A DNA stretch of 64,000 bases from CAYVFC01 sp964450715 (GTDB lineage Bacteria > Myxococcota_A > Polyangia > Polyangiales > JAFGIB01), in assembly GCA_964450715.1 (NCBI GenBank), contig CAYVFC010000027.1, positions 3,141 through 67,140 on the forward strand, written 5' to 3'. Shown here one piece after another: positions 17,406 to 26,434 of the stretch (position 1 is its first letter; each line of letters begins with the position of its first letter). The translations under genes and the position numbers were made by a program. The notes under the pieces are model-generated. The model searched no databases. It saw only the letters and a list, made by a program, of their open reading frames with translations, and was not told the origin of the DNA.

Positions 17406-18136
17406 TGCTCACCGTACGCTTGGACAGGCTCGGGTTACAGCCCGGATGCAAGATACTGGACGTCGGCTGCGGCACCGGGCGCCACATCCGGCACACCCGG
17501 CTGCTGTCGGGCGTGGTAGCGGTGGGGCTGGACCTCGGCCGTAAAGAGGTTCGAGATACGGCCGACAACCTGCGTGAGATGGACGCCATGCCGGTCGAGT
17601 GGGGCGGGGTCAACCCCGAGGCCGGCCCCTGGATGGTGGTGCGGGGGAGCGTATTCGACCTGCCCTTCGCCCCGGGCGAGTTCGACTGCGTCATTATCTC
17701 CGAGGTGCTCGAGCACCTGACCGACGACGCAGCGGCGCTCAGGGAGCTGTCGCGTGTGCTCAAGCCCGGCGGCGTGCTGGCGGTCTCGGTGCCGCGTCAG
17801 GGACCGGAGGCCGTCTGCTGGGCGCTTTCGAAACGATACCGTAACACCGAGGGCGGACACGTTCGCATCTACAACCGCGATGCGCTGCGCAAGAAGCTGG
17901 TCGACCACGGCTACCATGTCTTCGACAGCCATTTCGCGCACGGCTTGCACTCGCCCTTCTGGTGGATCAAATGTATCGCTGGCGTGGACGAGGAAGAAGC
18001 CGGGCTGGTCGCCCTGTATCGTCGCCTGCTGGACTGGGACGTGATGAAGAAGCCGCTGCTCACCCGGGCGCTCGGACGGGCGCTCGACCCCGTCATCGGC
18101 AAGAGCGTGGTCTTCTACGGAATCAAGCAATGGTAA
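17405..18136 (+). CDS. Class I SAM-dependent methyltransferase (243 aa)
   Basis: Motif I is ILDVGCGTGRHI near residue 20, followed by acidic VGLDLG, FDCVIISEVLEHL and LKPGGVLAVSVPR, the standard Methyltransf_11-type order. A C-terminal extension (HGLHSPFWWIKC, VDEEEAGLVALYRRLLDWD) suggests a membrane-near or lipid-like substrate. Its start overlaps the glycosyltransferase stop, and its own end overlaps the next gene by 7 bases, so the three genes act as one translational unit. Confidence 0.92.
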   Translation: MLTVRLDRLGLQPGCKILDVGCGTGRHIRHTRLLSGVVAVGLDLGRKEVRDTADNLREMDAMPVEWGGVNPEAGPWMVVRGSVFDLPFAPGEFDCVIISEVLEHLTDDAAALRELSRVLKPGGVLAVSVPRQGPEAVCWALSKRYRNTEGGHVRIYNRDALRKKLVDHGYHVFDSHFAHGLHSPFWWIKCIAGVDEEEAGLVALYRRLLDWDVMKKPLLTRALGRALDPVIGKSVVFYGIKQW

Positions 18137-19326
18137 CGAGCGCACTACGCAGGATAAACGGTTCGGGCGGGCTGCTGAGCGACCGCGAGATGCAAACGAC
18201 CGCGGCCTGGATCCTCGCCCGGCAGAAGCCCAGCGGCGAGATTCCCTGGGGGACCGAAGGCAAGATGGACCCCTGGGATCACGTGCACGCGGCCATGGGG
18301 CTGACCGTGATGGGTTACGGTGAGCAGGCCCGGGCCGCCTTTCGTTACCTGGCCCGCATCCAGGAGCCCAACGGGGGCTGGATGGCCAAGCGGCTCGACG
18401 GTGAGGTTACCGACCGTACCCAGGAGTCCAACCACGCGGCTTACCTCGCCACCGGTTTGTGGCATCTATACTGCGCCGAGCGGGAGGTGGACTTCCTGGA
18501 CGAGATGTGGCCCGTGCTGGAGCCGGCCATCGACCTGGTGCTCTCCATGCAGGAGCCGAGCGGGGCCATCTCTTGGGCCATCAATCCGGAGGGCAAGATC
18601 TGGCGCGCGCCGCTGCTGGCCGGCTCCTCCTCCATCCACGGCAGCCTGGTCTGCGCCAACCGTATCGCCCGGCGGCTGGATCACGACCGTCCTGCCTGGC
18701 GCGCGGCTCAGTCGCGGCTGCGCCGGGTGTTGCGAGACGACATGGACGTGTTCATGAACACCGACCTGCCGGAGAAACCCGGGCGCTTTTCCATGGACTG
18801 GTACTACCCGGTCCTGGGCGGTGCGCTGCGCGGAGCGGCCGGGCGCCGGCGGCTTCTCGACCGGTCCTGGAGCGAGGCTTTCGTCGAGCAAGGCGTGGGC
18901 TGTCGCTGCGTGAGCGACCAGCCCTGGTACACGGTGGCCGAGACCTGCGAGCTGGTGGTGGCGCTCGACGCCTGCGGGCTCACCGACCGGGCGCGGGAGA
19001 TCCTCTCCTGGATGGGCTGGCAGCGCACCGATACCGGCACCTATTGGACGGGCATGACCTGGCCGGACAAGGTGGTGTTTCCCGACGGCGAGCAGACCAC
19101 CTGGACCGCCGCCTCGGTGCTTCTGGCCACCGATGCGGTGCTGGGCGTTTCGGCGACCAGCGACTTCTTCGAAAAGCTGGCCGGGGACCACCCGATCGAG
19201 GACGACGTGGCTGTATCCGACACCGCGGGCGTGGCCGCGGGCCCGGTTTCGGCCATCGCGGGCAAGAGCGACCCGCAACGGCGCAGGGAGCGCGAGCGCC
19301 CAGCAGCCGCAGCCGCGGTCAAGTAG
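18130..19326 (+). CDS. Prenyltransferase/terpene-cyclase-like alpha-toroid protein (398 aa)
   Basis: ATG 18130 lies inside the end of the methyltransferase gene. The protein is built of repeated helical pairs with QW-like and W-rich segments (WILARQKPSGEIPWG, YLARIQEPNGGWMAK, WMGWQRTDTGTYWTGMTWPD), as in the (alpha/alpha) toroid of squalene-hopene cyclase and prenyltransferase beta subunits. No DXDD cyclase motif is evident, so catalysis is uncertain. The last ~35 residues are low complexity. The arrangement glycosyltransferase, methyltransferase, toroid protein suggests glycosylated and methylated isoprenoid or polysaccharide chemistry. Confidence 0.8.
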   Translation: MVTSALRRINGSGGLLSDREMQTTAAWILARQKPSGEIPWGTEGKMDPWDHVHAAMGLTVMGYGEQARAAFRYLARIQEPNGGWMAKRLDGEVTDRTQESNHAAYLATGLWHLYCAEREVDFLDEMWPVLEPAIDLVLSMQEPSGAISWAINPEGKIWRAPLLAGSSSIHGSLVCANRIARRLDHDRPAWRAAQSRLRRVLRDDMDVFMNTDLPEKPGRFSMDWYYPVLGGALRGAAGRRRLLDRSWSEAFVEQGVGCRCVSDQPWYTVAETCELVVALDACGLTDRAREILSWMGWQRTDTGTYWTGMTWPDKVVFPDGEQTTWTAASVLLATDAVLGVSATSDFFEKLAGDHPIEDDVAVSDTAGVAAGPVSAIAGKSDPQRRRERERPAAAAAVK

Positions 19327-19461
19327 CCGAGCCGAAGGCTCGGCTATCCCGAACGAAGAGAGGGATCTCCTGCAAGAGAGATTTCTCGCCGGGCTAGAAA
19401 TGACAAGGCGGTTGGTCGAAATGACAGGGGTGAACTGTCATCCCGAACGAAGTGAGGGATC
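19324..19461. repeat. Hairpin at the stop codon followed by TGTCAT-type dispersed repeat
   Basis: TAGCCGAGCC, loop GAA, GGCTCGGCTA forms a perfect 10-bp stem whose first bases are the stop of the toroid gene. It is followed by repeat units with ATCCCGAACGAAG twice, AGATTTCTCGCC and GTCGAAATGACAGG, related to the palindrome at 40027-40096. It may double as a transcription end between convergent genes. Confidence 0.7.
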
Positions 19462-19463
19462 TG

Positions 19464-21257
19464 TCAGATCTTACCCGCCGCGATCAGTCCTTCCCAGAAG
19501 TCGCAGTTGTCCTTCCGGTGGCCGGTGATCGTCTCGATCGGATCGCTGATGCTGAGGATCTCGTCGGCCGCCGGGTCATAGGCCGGCCAGGTCGGCGCGC
19601 CGTCGCTGTTGGGATCTCCGGTGTGCGCGAAGCGGGTCCAGTAGCCCATGATGGCGTCCGCCGCGGTCTGGTCGGAGAGGTTACCCAGGATAAACCCCGT
19701 GTTGTGGAAGACGTAGGGGATCTCGGCCGCGTGAAAGGCGATCTCCTGCAGCTCGGGATAGACTAGCAGCGCCGGCGCGCCTTCCACCGGCCGGTCGAAG
19801 CTGTAGAGGTAGTTGGGCGTTCCGGCCGCGGCCAGCAGCTTCGCCAACCCGCGAGCCGGGCAGACGAATACGGCGTCTCCGGTGACGTCGATGATGGCGT
19901 CGGTCGGGGTGGGGTAGCTCGCCCCCGGGTATTGCGCCGCCACCTCGGTGGCGGCGTCCCCGAAGTTCCGCGACAGGGCCTGCTGGTACTCGGCCTCGGT
20001 CTGGACCGGCAGGTCTCCAAAAACGCCCACGTGGAAGAGCGTGCCCTCGCTGGTATTGGCGCCGTGCAGCACCGGCAGGCTCGGTGCGTCAGCGGAGGCG
20101 TACAGGTCGCCGGGCTGGCCGGGAATATGCTCGCCGTCCATCAGCGGCTCGAAGCTCAGGCTGCTCTCCGGGTCCTGGTAAGCGATCCCGCCCGGTAATT
20201 GCGCGGGAGGCTCCTCGGGTCCAGCCGTGATCGTCTCGGCATCCAGTGCGCGCAGGCAGGCCACTGCCTCGGCGTCGTCTTGCTGGTCGCAGCCCATGGC
20301 CGCGGCAAAGCGCGCTCCTCTCTGTTCCATGAAGTCGAGATCCTTCAGCCCCGCGGTGGGGTATCCGCTCTCCACGATAGCCTTGTGAAAGAGCCCCTGG
20401 CTCCCCGGCATGATCATGTGCAGCACCGCGCTGCGCCCTCCGGCCGATTCGCCGAAGACGGTGACGTTGGTACTGTCCCCGCCAAAGGCGGCGATGTTGT
20501 CCCGTACCCACTCCAGCGCCGCGCGTTGATCGAGAAGCCCGTAGTTACCGGATACCCCGTCCGGATCCTCGGCCGACAGCCCGGTGTGGGCCAGGAAACC
20601 GATAGCGCCCAGCCGGTAGTTGACGGTGACCACCACCACTTCGCCGTTGCGGACCAGGTTGCCGCCGTCATAGGCCCGGTCGCTCCCCCTGCCGATGGAA
20701 AAGGCGCCTCCGTGGATCCAGACCATGACCGGGAGCGGTTCGGCGGGCGCGAGGTCCGGGGTCCAGACGTTGAGCGCGAGGCAATCCTCGTCCGCGCTCG
20801 CATGGTAGGCGCCCGAGGTGGAGTCCATTTGGGGGCAGGCGGCCCCGGCGCCCTCGGCGACCAGCGTCTCGGTCCAGGCAGCCACCGGCTGGGGCGGCTT
20901 CCAGCGGTTCTGGCCGGCGGTGCTGGCCGCGAAGGGGATGCCCATGAATTTCCGCACGCCTTCATACACCGTGCCCTGCACCGGTCCGCTGGCGGTCTGG
21001 ATTTCATCAGTGTAGACCGTCTGGCTTCCTCCGGAGCCCGCACTAGAGCCGGCGCTGCCGCCCGCGCCTGCCGTTCCTCCGGCGCCAGCCTGGCCTCCGG
21101 CCCCGGCTTCCGAGCCGGACGTGCCGCCCGCCCCGGCGCCCGCGGTCGAGCCGGCGCTGCCGGACGAGCCGTCATCGTCGTCGTCCGAGCCGCAAGCTAC
21201 GGAGAATAAAAGGGTGATTACGGTGAGTAGACCGATGATGTGGTGACGATCGAACAT
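19464..21257 (-). CDS. Secreted type-B carboxylesterase lipoprotein (597 aa)
   Basis: Signal sequence ending LLFSVACGSDDDDD gives a lipobox, then a Gly/Ala/Ser linker of about 50 residues. The rest is an alpha/beta-hydrolase of the carboxylesterase/para-nitrobenzyl esterase family: EDCLALNVWTPD, MVWIHGGAFSIG oxyanion motif, VTVFGESAGGRSA with the nucleophile Ser, ANTSEGTLF with the acid, and FHAAEIPYVFHN with the catalytic His. It should hydrolyse esters at the cell surface. A GGGCCC-based hairpin with a T-run (about 21285-21312) lies just upstream in the leader. Confidence 0.95.
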   Translation of the reverse strand: MFDRHHIIGLLTVITLLFSVACGSDDDDDGSSGSAGSTAGAGAGGTSGSEAGAGGQAGAGGTAGAGGSAGSSAGSGGSQTVYTDEIQTASGPVQGTVYEGVRKFMGIPFAASTAGQNRWKPPQPVAAWTETLVAEGAGAACPQMDSTSGAYHASADEDCLALNVWTPDLAPAEPLPVMVWIHGGAFSIGRGSDRAYDGGNLVRNGEVVVVTVNYRLGAIGFLAHTGLSAEDPDGVSGNYGLLDQRAALEWVRDNIAAFGGDSTNVTVFGESAGGRSAVLHMIMPGSQGLFHKAIVESGYPTAGLKDLDFMEQRGARFAAAMGCDQQDDAEAVACLRALDAETITAGPEEPPAQLPGGIAYQDPESSLSFEPLMDGEHIPGQPGDLYASADAPSLPVLHGANTSEGTLFHVGVFGDLPVQTEAEYQQALSRNFGDAATEVAAQYPGASYPTPTDAIIDVTGDAVFVCPARGLAKLLAAAGTPNYLYSFDRPVEGAPALLVYPELQEIAFHAAEIPYVFHNTGFILGNLSDQTAADAIMGYWTRFAHTGDPNSDGAPTWPAYDPAADEILSISDPIETITGHRKDNCDFWEGLIAAGKI

Positions 21258-21670
21258 GGTGATGGATCACTCTCTTCCGGGCCCCATTGGCTCCGGGCCC
21301 ACCTTTTTTTGTGTAAAGCCCGTACGGATCGCGATGTCAACACTCCGTCGCTTCTCATTTATTGATTTGTCGTTTACTTTTCGTTGATATCCCGTCCGCC
21401 CCTAAGTATGTCCGACAGCGATATAGCGTAGGGGACTGCGTAGGGGACGTACGGCGTAGGGGACGGGGCTAAGTTTTAAGTTATTGATTTTCCCTGTCTA
21501 ATGAATGACTCAGCCCCGTCCCCCGATATCGACGTCCCCCGAGGTCGAGCGTCGCGCAATAACTTAAAACTTAGCCCCGTCCCCCTGCTTTTGAGGTCGA
21601 GCGTCGCGCAATAACTTAAAACTTAGCCCCGTCCCCCTGCTTTTCCCCCTGCTTTTCTGCTTCCGTGCTG
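21258..21670. other. Repeat-bearing intergenic region upstream of the esterase
   Basis: About 410 bp without a gene. It holds the esterase leader, an AT-rich stretch near 21350-21400 that probably contains its promoter, then short GTAGGGGAC direct repeats and the inverted and tandem repeats annotated at 21459-21644. Confidence 0.6.
21459..21644. repeat. REP-like inverted repeat with a 52-bp tandem duplication
   Basis: The arm at 21459-21485 (GGGGACGGGGCTAAG then TTTTAAGTTATT) is perfectly inverted at 21558-21584 and again at 21610-21636. The 52 bp at 21541-21592 are repeated exactly at 21593-21644. Such GGGGACGGGG-type ends accompany REP-associated Y1 transposases (RAYTs) in other proteobacteria; no transposase is present here. 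Confidence 0.85.
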
Positions 21671-22315
21671 TCAGCGCTTTCGTCGCAACGCTCCCAGGGT
21701 CTTGACGGTGGGCAGCTCCTCGAACTGGCCGCTGTCGAGCGCCTGGCGGTAGATCTCGATGGGCGCCTGCCCGCCCTGGTTCGGATCGGGGAATAGATCG
21801 TGGATGGCCAGTATGCCCCCGGGTGCCACCTTGGGCGCCCAGCCCGCGTAGTCCTCCTGCGCGGCCTGCCGGCTGTGGCCGCCGTCGATGAAGACCATGC
21901 CGAGCGGCGTGCTCCAGACGTCCGCCGCCGCCCGGCTGCGCGCTACCAGCAACAGCGCCGTCTCCTCCAGGCCGGCGCGGCGGACGGTGCGCCTGAGCTC
22001 GAAGAGGCTGTCCATCATCCCGGCCTCGGCGTCGTAGAGATCCGGATCGTGGTACTCCTCGCCCGGCTGGTGCTCCTCGGAGCCGCGGTGATGGTCCAGG
22101 CAGATCAAGAGCCCGCCGGCCTGCCGCACCCCTTCACCCAGGTAGACGGACGACTTGCCGCAGTAGCTGCCGATCTCCAGCACCGGCCCCAGAGAAGCGC
22201 TCTGGTGCGCTAGCTCGAACAGCCGCAGCCCCTCCTGCTCGTCCAGGAAGCCCTTGCAGGCGAGCGCCGCCTCTTGCGCCTTCGGATCCATGGTTGCCGG
22301 TTTCGGTTCAGTCAT
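21671..22315 (-). CDS. Small SAM-dependent methyltransferase (Methyltransf_24-like, 214 aa)
   Basis: Motif I appears as GPVLEIGSYCGKSSVYLGEG, followed by LLICLDHHRGSEEHQPGEE, GMVFIDGGHSRQAAQEDY and APGGILAIHDLFPDP. This pattern matches the CmcI/Methyltransf_24 group, whose members act on sugars or small molecules. It is divergent from the adjacent multi-pass membrane gene. The substrate is unknown. Confidence 0.88.
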   Translation of the reverse strand: MTEPKPATMDPKAQEAALACKGFLDEQEGLRLFELAHQSASLGPVLEIGSYCGKSSVYLGEGVRQAGGLLICLDHHRGSEEHQPGEEYHDPDLYDAEAGMMDSLFELRRTVRRAGLEETALLLVARSRAAADVWSTPLGMVFIDGGHSRQAAQEDYAGWAPKVAPGGILAIHDLFPDPNQGGQAPIEIYRQALDSGQFEELPTVKTLGALRRKR

Positions 22316-22417
22316 GGCTCTCCTGTCGCTGCCGGGCGGTTCATAGCACGGTCGACGGTGAGAGGGGAGAGCGGTCGATCACCAAGGGGGAGGACAATAC
22401 GTGTTACGCTGCTCGGC

Positions 22418-24106
22418 GTGACAGTACGGCCCGACAGCCGGCGCTCCGCGCTGCTCGTCTTCGCGCTTTGCGCCTTTGCCTATCTCTACCCGTTTCCCTA
22501 CTACCCGAGGATAAACAACCCGAACGAGAACGTGCGGTTTTACATGACCGCGGCGCTGGTGGAACGGAGCGAGTACAGCATCGACTCCATGCGCGAGCGC
22601 TGGGGCTGGGTGAACGACGCGGCGAGCTACGGCGGAAGGCTCTACAGCGTCAAGGCGCCCGGCACCAGCCTGCTGGGCGTGCCCGCTTACGCCGCCTACC
22701 TGTGGGCTACAGAGCGCTTCGACCTCGGCTTCGACCGCACCCGGGCGCTCTGGCTCTGTCGCCTGACCGCCACCGTGGTGCCGGTGTTGCTCTTTCTCCT
22801 CTTCTTTTCGCGCTGGCTCGGTTCGCGTGCCCGCCGTCCCGCGCTGGCTGACGCCGTCGTCGTCTCCGTGGCCCTGGGCTCGGCCTTTTACGGCTATGGC
22901 CTGCTCTTCGTCAGCCACACCGTGTGCGCGACCGCCGGCTTCGGCGCCTTTATGCTCATCTACGGGGGGCGCCGCCGTTCCGACGGTAAGCGGGGGTTGT
23001 TGCTGGCTTTTCTCGCCGGGTTTCTGACCGCCAGCGTCACGCTCTTCGAGTACCCCGGGCTGGTCGCCTCGGTGGTCTTGGCCCTGTACGGTCTGGTCGC
23101 GCTGCCGCCGCTCAAGCGCCGGGTGGCCTTTGCCCTGGGCGGGGTGGCCCCCACGGCCGTCATGATGCACTTTCAGTGGCGGGCCTTTGGCAGCCCTTTC
23201 ACGCCCGGACACCTTTACGTGGAAAACCGCGCGCTACGCGAGGCGCACCATGAAGGTCTCTACGGCGCGGTCGGCCCGACCTGGGAGGCTTTTCACGGGC
23301 TGGTGCTCGACCTGGGCGCCGGGCTTCTGCCCCTCACCCCCATTCTCGTTCTCTCTCTGGTCGGCTTTGCCGCGCTGCTGCGGCGGCCCGGACAGCGCGC
23401 GGACGCGGCCGCGGCCCTGGCCGCCACCCTGCTCACGCTGCTGGCCATCTGCTCCATGAACAACTGGCGCGGGGGCTGGACCATCGGCCCGCGCTACCTG
23501 GTCACCGTGATCCCTTTCATCGGCTGGGCCGCGCTGGAGGGGCTGGAGGTGGCAGCGCGCCGCTTCCCGGTCCTGGCCCTGTCGGCGGCGCTCGGCACCA
23601 CCGCGGTGGCGCTGGCCGCCTCGGGCCTGCCCTCGGTCTATTACCCGCATCTGCCGCCCGAGATCGAACGCCCCCTGCCCGAGCTGTTCGCTGTGCTGAT
23701 CGCTCACGGCTACGCTCCCTACAACGCCGGCAATTTGCTCGGGCTATTCGGTACGCCTTCCATGTTGCCGCTGCTGGCGGTCGCCGTGGGATCCCTGCTC
23801 CTGATCTTGCGGTCGAGCCCGGCCGCCTCCCGCAAGAGGGTCGCCGCCGGCGCGCTGCTGCTGGCGGCCGCGCTGCTCTGGCCCCTGTCTAAGGGTGCCT
23901 CGGAGGAACCCCCGGTGCGCGGCGCGGTAGGTTTCATCACCCGCAACTGGACGCCTGCCGGTCACGACCGGGCCGCCCGTTTGAAGGCCCGGCTCGGCGC
24001 TCGCACCGATGCAAACCCCGATCTGGCGAGGCGTCTGGCCGACACCTATCTGTCCGAAGGTAGGGACCACGAGGCGCGGGCGTTGCTCCCGGGTGGAAAG
24101 CGCTGA
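22418..24106 (+). CDS. Multi-pass membrane protein, glycosyltransferase-like (562 aa)
   Basis: About ten hydrophobic segments alternate with short loops. The first luminal loop after the opening membrane helix contains PRINNPNENVRFYMTAALV and DRTRALWLCRL, which recalls dolichyl-phosphate-mannose-type (GT39/GT83) enzymes that place acidic residues there. A second loop has NNWRGGWTIGPRYLV. The C-terminus is a soluble ~60-residue tail with a TPR-like helix pair. The GTG at 22418 is chosen since upstream frame is not protein-like. Function is inferred from topology only. Confidence 0.75.
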   Translation: MTVRPDSRRSALLVFALCAFAYLYPFPYYPRINNPNENVRFYMTAALVERSEYSIDSMRERWGWVNDAASYGGRLYSVKAPGTSLLGVPAYAAYLWATERFDLGFDRTRALWLCRLTATVVPVLLFLLFFSRWLGSRARRPALADAVVVSVALGSAFYGYGLLFVSHTVCATAGFGAFMLIYGGRRRSDGKRGLLLAFLAGFLTASVTLFEYPGLVASVVLALYGLVALPPLKRRVAFALGGVAPTAVMMHFQWRAFGSPFTPGHLYVENRALREAHHEGLYGAVGPTWEAFHGLVLDLGAGLLPLTPILVLSLVGFAALLRRPGQRADAAAALAATLLTLLAICSMNNWRGGWTIGPRYLVTVIPFIGWAALEGLEVAARRFPVLALSAALGTTAVALAASGLPSVYYPHLPPEIERPLPELFAVLIAHGYAPYNAGNLLGLFGTPSMLPLLAVAVGSLLLILRSSPAASRKRVAAGALLLAAALLWPLSKGASEEPPVRGAVGFITRNWTPAGHDRAARLKARLGARTDANPDLARRLADTYLSEGRDHEARALLPGGKR

Positions 24107-24243
24107 GATCCTCGCAGCGATATTGAGTTTTTCCGGTCGAAATGCGAGAAAGGGGCCACTGATCGCAGGCCTGGTCGAGGCGTCGCAAGCCCGCCGTCCG
24201 GCAGCGACGGCCGCGGCCTCGGCGCGAGCTAAAAGGAGCGTAC

Positions 24244-26358
24244 ATGCGGAACAAATCCAGCTCGGCGTTGATTACCGGTATCCGGCTTTTTCCCGTCCTA
24301 GCTCTGGCCCTGGCGATCTCGACCGGCGCGACCCTCGCGCAGGACATCACCGAGCCCGAGGTGGCCGGCGAGGTGGGGATCGCGGACCCGCTGGCCTTGC
24401 AGGACGAGCCGGTCCCGGAGCAGGGGCTGCTGAGCGACGAGCAGTGGAAGATCCGCTACCGCAGGTACGTCAGCTGGCAGGGGCCGGTAGGTGGTCTCAG
24501 GCTGGTGGACCCCATCAGCGGAGCGCCGGGCTCGGTGCGCTTTCAGCTGGGCGTGGATATCTTCTCGGACAAGGGCTACCTGTCCAAGGACGACGAGGTC
24601 GACCAGCTGGGCGAGAACCTGGCCATCAGCTGGACCGCCATCGAGCATCTAGAGGTATACGGCTCCATCTACAACAACTCCACCGTTATCAACCAGCGCG
24701 ACTATGCCTCGGACGACGAGGACGAGCGGGTGGAGAACGACTACCACAGCCTGGGCGACGCGGTGCTCGGCATCAAGAGCGGCGCCTGGGTGAGCCCGGT
24801 GGTGGCCCTGGGCGGCGACCTGGGCCTGATGCTGCCCAACAAGGCCGGCTCGGTCGGCGTGCTCTTCGAGGGTATCGGCGTGCGGCTGCGGGGCGGGTTG
24901 CTGGCCGATTTCCGCAACCTCGAGTCGCGCGTACCGCTGCTGGGCCGTTTCAATATGAGCTACCTATTCGACCATACCGAGATGCTGGCCGACGACACCG
25001 AGAAGGAGCGTTTCAGCAACCTGGCGGTTTTACCAGACGAGCCCGAGAAGGAGATGCGCCAGCTCATCAGCCGCGAGGAGCGCTTCGGACTGGGCATCAA
25101 CCGCGTGGACCAGCTCGGTTTCGGACTGGGTTTCGAGCTGCCCCTGGAGGCGGCCACCGATTTCTACCTGCAGCCGCTGCTGGAGTGGCAGTGGGGTATC
25201 CCCATCAACCGCAGGGATTATCTCTGTCCCGCTCCGGCTCCCGAGGGATACGCCGGAGTGCCGGATGAGTTTGAAGACGATAGCTGTTTGAAGGAGAAGG
25301 GGGTCAGCGCCTTTCCCATGACCCTGAACCTGGCCATCCGGGTGGTGCCGCCGGTCCGGGGGCTTTCGGCCCTGGCGGGCGTGGAGTTCGGGCTCACCGG
25401 AACCTCGGACTTCGTGCGCGAGCTACAGCCCACCGCGCCCTACCGGGTGCTGCTGGCCTTGGGCTACGACTACGATGCGCGGCCGGGTGAGGTTCGCGTG
25501 GTGGAGAAGCCGGTGGAGGTCGTCGCGGAGCCGAGCGAGGGCAGGGTGTTGGGCACCGTCACCGTACAGGGAGCGGAAAAGCCCGTGGTCGGAGCGGCGG
25601 TGAGCTTTGCCGGACACGAAGAGCTGTCGGCCGTGCAGACGGGCGAGGACGGGCGCTTCGCCAGCTATCCCTTTGAGGCTGGCAGCGAGGTGGAGATGGA
25701 GCTCAGCCATCCCGGCTACGAGCCCGCCCGTTGCTCGGCGTTGATCCCGGCCGAGGGGGGCGACAAGGAGACCAGCTGCTGGATGTCGCCGCTTCCGGAT
25801 ACGGGCCGGATCAAGGGGCGCGTGGTGGACCAGTGGGGCTCTGCCGTGCCCGGCGCCCGGGTGGAGCTGATGGGGCCCTCGTCGGTGCTGGCCACCACCG
25901 ACGCGAACGGCGTTTTCGAGCAGGAGGCGCAGGCGGGCGCGTACGCCATGCGAGTAGAAGCGGACGGCTATTTGATCCGTTCCTCCAGCTTGACGTTGGC
26001 CTCGCGCGGCTCGGTCTCGCCCGAGTTGATGCTCTCGAGCAAGCCCTCGCCGAGCAAGGTATCGCTGCAGGGCAACAGCGTCCGTATCAACGGCCGTATC
26101 CGTTTCCTGCCCGGCTCGTCCGAGCCCGATCCCTCGGCCTCGGCTCTCATCGCCGAGCTGGCCGATCTCTTGCTGCGCAATCCGCAGCTTACCCGCGTCC
26201 GCATCGAGGGGCCGATGGAGGGGGCGCTCGGCGACGGGATCATGGCTCTGAACCGCGCGGTAGCCGTCAAGCAGCGGCTGACCGCCGCCGGTGTAGCGGC
26301 CGATCGCATCGAGGCGGTGGGTGGCAACACCCCCCGGTTGCAGATCACCGTACAATAG
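24244..26358 (+). CDS. Outer-membrane OmpA-family protein with carboxypeptidase-regulatory-like repeats (704 aa)
   Basis: A strong AGGAG site precedes ATG 24244. The signal peptide ends near TGATLAQD. Residues ~40-420 look like a beta-barrel or beta-rich domain (RFQLGVDIFSDKGYL, GLMLPNKAGSVGVLFEGIGV). Then come two carboxypeptidase-regulatory-like Ig modules (GTVTVQGAEKPVVGAAVSFA, GRVVDQWGSAVPGARVELMG). The last ~100 residues are an OmpA-like peptidoglycan-binding domain (VRINGRIRFLPGSSEPDPSA, NRAVAVKQRLTAAGVAADRI), although its usual Asp/Arg ligand motif is weak. It should link outer membrane and cell wall. The TAG stop is the first triplet of a dispersed TAGGGGCGG repeat. Confidence 0.88.
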   Translation: MRNKSSSALITGIRLFPVLALALAISTGATLAQDITEPEVAGEVGIADPLALQDEPVPEQGLLSDEQWKIRYRRYVSWQGPVGGLRLVDPISGAPGSVRFQLGVDIFSDKGYLSKDDEVDQLGENLAISWTAIEHLEVYGSIYNNSTVINQRDYASDDEDERVENDYHSLGDAVLGIKSGAWVSPVVALGGDLGLMLPNKAGSVGVLFEGIGVRLRGGLLADFRNLESRVPLLGRFNMSYLFDHTEMLADDTEKERFSNLAVLPDEPEKEMRQLISREERFGLGINRVDQLGFGLGFELPLEAATDFYLQPLLEWQWGIPINRRDYLCPAPAPEGYAGVPDEFEDDSCLKEKGVSAFPMTLNLAIRVVPPVRGLSALAGVEFGLTGTSDFVRELQPTAPYRVLLALGYDYDARPGEVRVVEKPVEVVAEPSEGRVLGTVTVQGAEKPVVGAAVSFAGHEELSAVQTGEDGRFASYPFEAGSEVEMELSHPGYEPARCSALIPAEGGDKETSCWMSPLPDTGRIKGRVVDQWGSAVPGARVELMGPSSVLATTDANGVFEQEAQAGAYAMRVEADGYLIRSSSLTLASRGSVSPELMLSSKPSPSKVSLQGNSVRINGRIRFLPGSSEPDPSASALIAELADLLLRNPQLTRVRIEGPMEGALGDGIMALNRAVAVKQRLTAAGVAADRIEAVGGNTPRLQITVQ

Positions 26359-26410
26359 GGGCGGTCCTTGCGGCCGCCCCGATGGGGGAGGGTGCAAGCC
26401 CCTCCCCTAC
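26356..26410. repeat. GC-rich TAGGGG dispersed repeat
   Basis: TAGGGGCGGTCCTTGCGG, then GCCGCCCC and GGGAGGGTGCAAGCCCCTCCC, forms nested hairpins between convergent genes. Related units lie at 29464-29530, 41530-41556, 46415-46495 and 48955-48988. The first triplet is the stop codon of the upstream gene. Confidence 0.7.
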
Positions 26411-26434
26411 GGGCGAGCGAGGCCATCGTTTCGT

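Noticed and set aside
21285..21312. Terminator with T-run on the plus strand
   Set aside because: The GGGCCC hairpin and T-run are real, but no plus-strand gene ends there; it lies in the leader of the leftward esterase gene.
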